From CALKGK01 sp964649515 (lineage in GTDB: Bacteria; Bacteroidota; Bacteroidia; Flavobacteriales_D; Sanyastnellaceae), in assembly GCA_964649515.1 (NCBI GenBank), contig CAZYPV010000064.1:1-19420 (forward strand): a stretch of DNA of 19,420 bases, given 5' to 3'. Below, one piece after another: positions 15,223 to 19,420 of this stretch. Below the pieces are notes generated by a model. That model saw only the letters and a list, made by a program, of their open reading frames with translations. It had not been told where the DNA came from and ran no database searches. A program made the translations under genes and the position numbers. Position 1 is the stretch's first letter. The number at the start of each line of letters is the position of its first letter.

Positions 15223-16095
15223 ATGGCAATGAATCGACACCAAGCCTGTGTATTATGTGGAGAAACAGCGTTTTTTCGCTTACCAAAGTATGCTAAAGAT
15301 CACCTTGTGAGATGTAAGGGCTGCTCGATGATATTCTCGGAAATAATTCCCTCCAACGAAGAGCTCGCCCGCTTTTACAGTGAATACGGTGCATCGGGAA
15401 CTCCATATTTTTCACCCATCACAGCCAAACGATATAAAGAACTGTTAAAGGAGTTTGAAGAGCAAACGGGAAAAGGTACAATCCATGATGCGGGATGTGG
15501 CTTTGGTTTTTTTCTAACTACAGCAAAAGCAGAAGGTTGGGCGGCCAGTGGTTCTGAATTGTCTGAACGAGCAGTGAAGGCTTGTAAAGAGAACAATTTA
15601 AACGTAACTCAAGGTGAACAGATTGAAGGGGATAACTTTGATGTTATTACCAGTTTCGAGGTCATTGAACATTTAAGAAACCCTAAGGAGTACCTTCAGA
15701 TGATTTCCAATTCGCTCAAGGATCAGGGCTTGGTTTATATCACTACACCTAATTTCAATGGAATTAGCAGGTATTTTTTGGGAGCCAAGTATAACGTCAT
15801 CAATTATCCAGAACACCTCTGTTACTTCACCCGAAAAACCTTGGATCGATTGCTCAGAGAGCAAGGGTTTAAGAAGATTTGGATTAAAACGGATGGAATC
15901 AGCATCGGTCGAATTACCACGAGCATCGGAACGAGCAATGAAGATCTTATTCGAGAAGCATCACCCGACGAAAAACTGCGAAAAGCGTTGGAGTCAGGAA
16001 GGCTGTTGGGTGTACTTAAAACCCTTGCCAACAAGGTGTTGAGTGTTTTTGGAATTGGGGTTTCGTTAAAAGCGCTGTACCGTAAAGAGGTCTAG
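15223..16095 (+). CDS. Zinc-ribbon class I SAM-dependent methyltransferase
   Basis: Predicted SAM methyltransferase of 290 residues. An N-terminal zinc ribbon has Cys9-x2-Cys12 and Cys31-x2-Cys34. It is followed by a Rossmann methyltransferase domain (about 84-200) with motif I HDAGCGFGFFL (88-98), acidic SELSER (111-116), and DVITSFEVIEHLRNP (140-154), the usual Methyltransf_23-type signature. PEHLCYF (196-202) is also typical. Proteins with this layout often modify sugars or surface glycoconjugates, but no glycan genes are next to it, so the substrate is unknown. Two starts are possible, 15223 and Met3 at 15229. The TAG stop shares bases with the stop of the convergent PhzF-like gene. Confidence 0.87.
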   Translation: MAMNRHQACVLCGETAFFRLPKYAKDHLVRCKGCSMIFSEIIPSNEELARFYSEYGASGTPYFSPITAKRYKELLKEFEEQTGKGTIHDAGCGFGFFLTTAKAEGWAASGSELSERAVKACKENNLNVTQGEQIEGDNFDVITSFEVIEHLRNPKEYLQMISNSLKDQGLVYITTPNFNGISRYFLGAKYNVINYPEHLCYFTRKTLDRLLREQGFKKIWIKTDGISIGRITTSIGTSNEDLIREASPDEKLRKALESGRLLGVLKTLANKVLSVFGIGVSLKALYRKEV

Positions 16096-16877
16096 TCTAA
16101 GTAATATTCTCCAACGAGGTAAGTTCTTGCTTTACCTATAAGCTCTACACGATTTCCCGCGATTTCACACTCAATTTGGCCGCCTCGCTTGCTCAGTTGT
16201 TGAGCTTTGAGTTTTTTCTTTCCTAATTTCTCAGACCAGTATAGCGCCAGTGTTGTATGAGCAGATCCAGTTACGGGATCCTCATTGATTCCCGATTGCG
16301 GGGCAAAGAAACGAGAAACGAAATCGGACTCACTCCCAGGAGCAGTAACAATGACTCCCCGAACATCCAATCTTTTTAGTCGGTGAAAGTCTGGAGTGAT
16401 GTTCAAAACATCTTCTTTATTCTCATAGATACACAACAAATCATACTTACCCCGATAAATTTCTAGAGGTTCCAAACCGATGCTGTAAGCCAGCTCGTGT
16501 GTATCGTCTTTGTAATCGAAGAGCTCATCGGTTGGAAAGGACATGGAAATATGTTCTCCATTTCTTTTTACCAGCAATTCACCACTGTTCGAAAAAAAAC
16601 GGATTTCATCTTGTGAGTAATCCAAGTGATTCCACAAAACATGAGCAGTAGCCAAAGTCGCGTGTCCGCAAAGATCCACCTCCGTCGTCGGAGTGAACCA
16701 TCTCAAGCGATATCCATCGTGTTCTCGCATAAAGAAGGCAGTTTCCGACAAGTTATTCTCGCGGGCGATGTGTTGTAATATGCTATCGTCTGGCCAAGTA
16801 TTCAGTGGACATACTGCAGCTGGATTTCCTTTGAAAAGGTCTGAAGTGAAAGCATCAACTTGGAATAACTGTGGCAT
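16092..16877 (-). CDS. PhzF family isomerase/epimerase
   Basis: PhzF-like enzyme of diaminopimelate-epimerase fold. The best-known member isomerises dihydrohydroxyanthranilate in phenazine synthesis, but most bacterial homologues have unknown substrates. Start 16877 gives 261 residues, the normal family length, beginning MPQLFQVDAF. An in-frame upstream Met at 16961 would add 28 unrelated residues and overlap the rlmF end. Motifs: KGNPAAVCPL (16-25), NNLSETAFF with catalytic Glu45, GHATLATAHVL (71-81) and NEDPVTGSAH (198-207). No other phenazine genes are nearby. It lies 68 bp after rlmF on the same strand, possibly in one transcript, and converges with the methyltransferase gene with overlapping stop codons. 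Confidence 0.9.
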   Translation of the reverse strand: MPQLFQVDAFTSDLFKGNPAAVCPLNTWPDDSILQHIARENNLSETAFFMREHDGYRLRWFTPTTEVDLCGHATLATAHVLWNHLDYSQDEIRFFSNSGELLVKRNGEHISMSFPTDELFDYKDDTHELAYSIGLEPLEIYRGKYDLLCIYENKEDVLNITPDFHRLKRLDVRGVIVTAPGSESDFVSRFFAPQSGINEDPVTGSAHTTLALYWSEKLGKKKLKAQQLSKRGGQIECEIAGNRVELIGKARTYLVGEYYLD

Positions 16878-16945
16878 AAGTGGAATTCTTTTCGGTAAAA
16901 TTACAATCTTTTCTACGCTCGAGAGGCTTCTAAAGCACCTAAAAG

Positions 16946-17869
16946 TTACTTTTTCTTCCATCGAAATTGTGCCCAGAGTTTGTGTTGTTCATTTGTGAGA
17001 AAACTCCAGCAAAGCAACCTACTTTTTTTCTGACCGTGTTTCATCTCAATCACTCTAGCTTGGACATTCTCTAAGGATTTAAGGTAGTTGGAGAGTTCTA
17101 GAAGGTGTTCTTTTCGGGAAACTAGGGAAGTAAACCACATGACCTGATGTTTGAAATCCACGCTTTCCTGTATGTATTTTTTGATGAAAATGACTTCCCC
17201 GCCCGGCGTCCACAACTCGCTATCTGTACCCCTAAAGTTACTTTGCTCATTGTTCAAGCCCATTTTATTGCGCCGCGTTTGGTTGGCTTGTTCAGCTGCC
17301 TGCTTGCTTCGGAAAAAAGGAGGATTACAAATGGTCAAATCAAGTTTTTCATCAGCGCGAATGACGTTCGTCAAAATGCAGTGACTTTTTTTCTGATGAA
17401 TTAGAGTAATGCTCTCCATTGCTTCCGCCCCTTGATTCTTCAGAATGATTTTAGCATTGGTGAGAGCATCAAGGGAAGTTTCACTGGCCAGTGCTGACCA
17501 TTTATATATGGAGTTAGCCAAAATAGGGTAGACCAATCCTGCACCCGTTCCCACGTCCAAGATCCTCACTTCAGCCCCAGAAGGAATTCGCTTATTATTG
17601 CTTTCGCTCAATAAATCAGCCACATGATGGATGTAATCTTCTCTCCCGGGTATTGGCGGAATGAGATGCTTTTGGGGCATGCTCCAATCTGTCCAATTTG
17701 ACCTCAGCAGTAAAAGCGCCTTATTGAGCTCGTAGACACCTTGGGGATTGGAGAAGTCGATACTTTGTTTCTGAGATTTGGCCTTCACTACAAATGGGGA
17801 TAAGGCTGGATTCAGTTTAATCAGTTTTGGGAAAGGATAATCTTTCTTGAAGAAGTTTCTGTCGTGCAT
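16946..17869 (-). CDS. rlmF: 23S rRNA (adenine(1618)-N6)-methyltransferase
   Basis: RlmF (YbiN) methylates N6 of A1618 in 23S rRNA. The 307 residues begin MHDRNFFKKDYPFPKLI, the local version of the family N terminus (HPRN...YDFxxLI). They contain WTDWSMPQKHLIPPIPGREDY (59-79), the SAM site ILDVGTGAGLVYPIL (103-117) and the adenine N6-methyltransferase motif CNPPFF (181-186), an NPPF/Y-type site. Length matches the family. A -7-like TAGCTTTG lies only 5 bp before the ATG, which suggests a message with almost no leader. The nearest upstream feature is the terminator of the transposase-like gene. Assignment is confident. Confidence 0.92.
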   Translation of the reverse strand: MHDRNFFKKDYPFPKLIKLNPALSPFVVKAKSQKQSIDFSNPQGVYELNKALLLLRSNWTDWSMPQKHLIPPIPGREDYIHHVADLLSESNNKRIPSGAEVRILDVGTGAGLVYPILANSIYKWSALASETSLDALTNAKIILKNQGAEAMESITLIHQKKSHCILTNVIRADEKLDLTICNPPFFRSKQAAEQANQTRRNKMGLNNEQSNFRGTDSELWTPGGEVIFIKKYIQESVDFKHQVMWFTSLVSRKEHLLELSNYLKSLENVQARVIEMKHGQKKSRLLCWSFLTNEQHKLWAQFRWKKK

Positions 17870-17874
17870 CGGGG

Positions 17875-17908
17875 CAAAGCTATTAAATCAAAACTCCTTG
17901 TAACAAAA
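17875..17908 (-). promoter_or_regulatory. Candidate promoter of rlmF
   Basis: On the minus strand TAGCTTTG (complement of 17875-17882) matches TAnnTTTG exactly. TTTTG (complement of 17904-17908) lies 21 bp upstream as a -33 element and is part of the neighbouring terminator stem. The ATG is 5 bp after the -7 element, implying leaderless or nearly leaderless initiation. Confidence 0.5.
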
Positions 17909-17938
17909 CGGAACCACAAATTCATGGGTTCCGTTTTG
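17904..17938 (-). terminator. Intrinsic (probably bidirectional) terminator
   Basis: CAAAACGGAACC (17904-17915) pairs perfectly over 12 bp with GGTTCCGTTTTG (17927-17938) across an 11-base loop. Because each arm starts or ends with AAAA/TTTT, a U-rich end occurs on both strands. On the minus strand it would stop transcripts from the transposase-like gene before rlmF. It lies 181 bp beyond that gene's stop codon. Confidence 0.8.
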
Positions 17939-18052
17939 GGTGTGCGTTTTTGTCAATCTTCAAAAAAACAAAAACGATTCACTTCTTGTGATGATTCATC
18001 AATTTACAACAATTATTGGATGATTACTAGTTCAATATGTGATTTTAGGGGT

Positions 18053-18067
18053 GTGAACCTTGTTCAC
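18053..18067. repeat. Short palindrome GTGAAC-CTT-GTTCAC, left of the transposase-like gene
   Basis: A 6-bp perfect inverted repeat around CTT, between the terminator and the gene end. Its inner part (TGAACCTTGTTCA) differs by one base from a palindrome on the other side of the gene (19025-19036). It could be a protein-binding site or a relic of an element end. No target-site duplication could be defined around the pair. Confidence 0.35.
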
Positions 18068-18119
18068 GGTTCTTAGAGTTTGGTTGAGTTGTTAGAGTGG
18101 AGAATTATATATTTTGGCG

Positions 18120-18998
18120 TTAATTAAATGGTGTGAAAGCATTGATCGGCTTAGGTCGCAAGAACGTCCGAAAAGGCAGCCAGGGCAGGCGGATCATAGC
18201 CTTCAAACAATTCAAAAAGGCATAAGAACCAAACACTTTTTTCATTTTTCTGAAGTTATATTCGACGCAGTAATAGTAAAGATGCTTGGTTGAAATGATT
18301 TTGTGGGTTGATTGAATCCAATCTATCAGATCAAAACGATAAGAAATGACATCGGGAGATGTTCCGCTAGCTAAGTGGATCCGATTTTTCCATTCATCTT
18401 TTGCAGTAGCGTTACTGCATAGTATATCCTGACGTTCTTTTTCACTGTAGCATGGCGGCACTGTATGAAAATGAGTCAAATTAGAAAAAATAGGAAAGGG
18501 TGAGTAGCGATAGGTATTTAACCTCACATTTGCATTTAGTACTAACCCAACAATAGGCGTATTCAATTGGGATACTGATAAATGAGAAAGAAGTTGACCA
18601 CCCATAGTCATCCTGAGACTTCGGTTTTCAAACTTGGACATGGCTTGCTGAACCTTACGTTTGAAAAACCAACTTGTTTCGTGAGAAATTCCAAAAATTC
18701 GGGATAAACCGCGGGAGGAAGAACACTCGTAATTGATAGTTAAACGATGTACCATTTGAAAGGCTTTCAAGAGCGGGAATTTGATTTTGTGAAAGAGAGT
18801 TCTCGCCGTAGCTGATTCATCATACCCACATCTTGTGCATCTTTTGTGGTGCCATTTTTTACCTGAACAGTATTTCTGATGCTCACATTTTCTGCAACGG
18901 AAGCCATTGCCCCATTTAACCTCGATAAGGAAAAGATAACAGTCTGTATCAGTGAGAAATAAATCCTTGAAATCCAGTTTTTCACGAAGCTGAATCAT
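18120..18998 (-). CDS. IS1595-like transposase-derived protein lacking a recognisable DDE motif
   Basis: Uninterrupted 292-residue protein. The N-terminal half matches IS1595-type transposases: a zinc ribbon with Cys35, Cys38, Cys54 and Cys57 (GFRCRKCEHQKYCSGKKWHHKRCTRC region), then TLFHKIKFPLLKAFQMVHRL (68-86) and a helix-turn-helix-like segment ending ETSWFFKRKVQQAM (107-120). The C-terminal part keeps the family tail pattern, WIQSTHKIISTKHLYYYCVEYNFRKMKK (227-254). Between them, where active members have a VDE(x)YxGG-type motif and the remaining acidic residues, the sequence reads TMGGQLLSHLSVSQ... with no comparable acidic residue. So it is probably not a normal active transposase. The last codons (from Leu280) are made of the dispersed repeat core. 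It has a very good promoter, a start-codon hairpin and a terminator, which argues against a decaying relic. Annotated as CDS rather than pseudogene for that reason. Confidence 0.8.
   Translation of the reverse strand: MIQLREKLDFKDLFLTDTDCYLFLIEVKWGNGFRCRKCEHQKYCSGKKWHHKRCTRCGYDESATARTLFHKIKFPLLKAFQMVHRLTINYECSSSRGLSRIFGISHETSWFFKRKVQQAMSKFENRSLRMTMGGQLLSHLSVSQLNTPIVGLVLNANVRLNTYRYSPFPIFSNLTHFHTVPPCYSEKERQDILCSNATAKDEWKNRIHLASGTSPDVISYRFDLIDWIQSTHKIISTKHLYYYCVEYNFRKMKKVFGSYAFLNCLKAMIRLPWLPFRTFLRPKPINAFTPFN
18140..18162 (-). repeat. Dispersed repeat core, copy 2 (3' end of the transposase-like gene)
   Basis: On the minus strand CTTGCGACCTAAGCCGATC plus AATG matches the core in the tandem array at 19260-19282 with a single C/G change in 23 bp, in opposite orientation. 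It encodes LRPKPIN near the C terminus of the transposase-like protein. Confidence 0.8.
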
Positions 18999-19017
18999 GT
19001 CTAAATTTTTCTAGACA
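18998..19017 (-). promoter_or_regulatory. Hairpin covering the transposase-like start codon
   Basis: TGTCTA (18998-19003) and TAGACA (19012-19017) form a perfect 6-bp stem around an 8-base A/T-rich loop. On the minus-strand transcript the stem includes the A of the ATG, so translation initiation would be hindered when it is folded. Such structures are common in insertion-sequence leaders. Confidence 0.45.
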
Positions 19018-19024
19018 AGATACC

Positions 19025-19036
19025 TGAACTTGTTCA
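19025..19036. repeat. Short palindrome TGAAC-TT-GTTCA, right of the transposase-like gene
   Basis: A 5-bp inverted repeat around TT in the leader of the transposase-like gene, between its promoter and the start-codon hairpin. It is nearly identical to the palindrome at 18054-18066 on the far side of the gene. A related ACTTGTTC occurs again at about 19079-19086. It may be an autoregulatory operator. Confidence 0.35.
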
Positions 19037-19048
19037 TTTTTAGTGATT

Positions 19049-19079
19049 CAAATATAAATTGAGCGTAGTCATTCACAAA
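19049..19079 (-). promoter_or_regulatory. Promoter of the transposase-like gene
   Basis: On the minus strand TTTG (complement of 19076-19079) is followed after 19 bp by TATATTTG (complement of 19049-19056). Both elements and the spacing fit the Bacteroidota -33/-7 consensus very well. The ATG is 50 bp downstream of the -7 element, leaving a leader with two inverted repeats. Confidence 0.65.
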
Positions 19080-19223
19080 CTTGTTCTGGACATTCGGAGG
19101 ATGATCGTCCTGAAAGGAGGTTGGTTCTCTTCAAGAACTGTGGAGCGATGTTATTTCGTCTAGGATTTGGTGAGACTGAGGCCTTGAGCTTACGAATGTT
19201 TGAGGTTAATGACTTGAAGTTCC
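19080..19223. other. Non-coding stretch between transposase-like promoter and tandem array
   Basis: No open reading frame with coding character, RNA gene or terminator was recognised on either strand. With the leader and array it makes about 420 bp without a gene (18999-19420). It does not align by eye with the 103-bp units. Confidence 0.5.
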
Positions 19224-19259
19224 TCTGAAACCTTGATCAATCCTGTACTAAAGAGGAAT

Positions 19260-19282
19260 CTTGCGACGTAAGCCGATCAATG
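19260..19282 (+). repeat. Dispersed repeat core, copy 3 (tandem unit A)
   Basis: CTTGCGACGTAAGCCGATC plus AATG. Identical to the core at the transposase-like gene end apart from one base, and inverted relative to it. Confidence 0.82.
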
Positions 19283-19362
19283 GTTTAGCAACCTGATAGA
19301 ATCCGACTTGAATAAGCTTCCATCTTTCTGAAACCTCCATCAATCGATGGTTTAAGAGCAAT

Positions 19363-19385
19363 CTTGCGACGTAAGCCGATTAATG
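19363..19385 (+). repeat. Dispersed repeat core, copy 4 (tandem unit B)
   Basis: CTTGCGACGTAAGCCGATT plus AATG. One base different from copy 3; the closest match to the copy beside apbE, sharing CAATCTTGCGACGTAAGCC. Confidence 0.82.
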
Positions 19386-19420
19386 ATTTAGCAATCTGGT
19401 AGAATCCGACATGAAACAGC

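Larger units (their letters stand above)
19224..19420 (+). repeat. Two tandem ~103-bp repeat units, continuing past the window end
   Basis: Unit A starts at about 19224 (TCTGAAACC) and unit B at 19327 (TCTGAAACC), exactly 103 bp apart, with no insertion or deletion between them up to the window end. The central part is strongly conserved: (G/C)AATCTTGCGACGTAAGCC, GAT(C/T)AATG(G/A)TTTAGCAA(C/T)CTG, and TAGAATCCGAC. The first 30 bp diverge most; in unit B they contain an inverted repeat (CCATC-AATC-GATGG). No open reading frame of interest runs through the array. The second unit is cut by the window edge after about 94 bp, so more units may follow. Confidence 0.85.

Noticed and set aside
16092..16877. 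Phenazine biosynthesis cluster
   Set aside because: Only the PhzF-like gene is present; none of the other phz genes are in the window, and PhzF homologues are common outside phenazine producers.
16878..16961. Longer PhzF-like protein starting at 16961
   Set aside because: The extra 28 residues do not resemble the family, overlap the end of rlmF, and the Met at 16877 gives the standard length and N terminus with Glu45 in the expected position.
18053..19036. A complete insertion sequence bounded by the two TGAAC...GTTCA palindromes
   Set aside because: The promoter would lie outside this interval, no target-site duplication could be found, and 12-13 bp palindromes are too short to define element ends alone.
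19224..19420. CRISPR array
   Set aside because: The period is 103 bp, similarity covers most of the unit rather than a short repeat with unrelated spacers, and no cas gene is present.

Overview
The window looks like a draft-assembly contig from a Bacteroidota (Flavobacteriia-like, probably aquatic) bacterium. Three things point there. The left end carries the late genes of a Na+-translocating NADH:quinone oxidoreductase operon. Several genes are preceded by the Bacteroidota-type -7 element TAnnTTTG with a TTG-type -33 element. The iron locus has the lipoprotein and TonB-receptor gene mix typical of that phylum. Species-level identification is not possible from sequence reading alone.

Layout. 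(1) 1-4495, plus strand: nqrC (5'-truncated by the window), nqrD, nqrE, nqrF, a strong intrinsic terminator, then apbE, which encodes the flavin transferase that loads FMN onto Nqr subunits. (2) 4496-4751: a copy of a dispersed repeat directly after apbE, then an assembly gap of exactly 100 N (4560-4659). (3) 4752-6065, minus strand: a secreted PhoD-like metallophosphatase. (4) 6146-13122, minus strand: a probable iron-acquisition operon in the order DUF4856 lipoprotein, imelysin-like lipoprotein, HTTM (vitamin K carboxylase-like) membrane protein, FecA-type TonB-dependent receptor, small secreted HYR-like protein, 72-residue protein. It has a good promoter at the start and a strong terminator at the end. 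(5) 13201-15194, minus strand: a translationally coupled pair, an alpha/beta hydrolase (monoacylglycerol lipase-like) followed by a membrane-anchored endonuclease/exonuclease/phosphatase-fold protein. (6) 15223-16095, plus strand: a zinc-ribbon SAM methyltransferase, converging on the next gene with shared stop-codon bases. (7) 16092-17869, minus strand: PhzF-like isomerase and RlmF (23S rRNA m6A1618 methyltransferase). (8) 17904-19420: a terminator, an IS1595-like transposase-derived gene with an intact zinc ribbon but no recognisable catalytic DDE motif, and two 103-bp tandem repeat units running off the right edge.

The most unusual part is region 8 together with the repeat after apbE. A core of about 23 bp (containing CTTGCGACGTAAGCC) occurs four times: twice in the tandem array, once as the last codons of the transposase-like gene, and once beside the assembly gap 13.6 kb away. 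An intact, well-promoted but apparently DDE-less transposase homologue linked to a dispersed repeat family resembles, in outline, the known RAYT/REP arrangement, but with an unrelated (IS1595-type) protein. That is the main candidate for a previously undescribed system. It is inference and needs genome-wide repeat counting.
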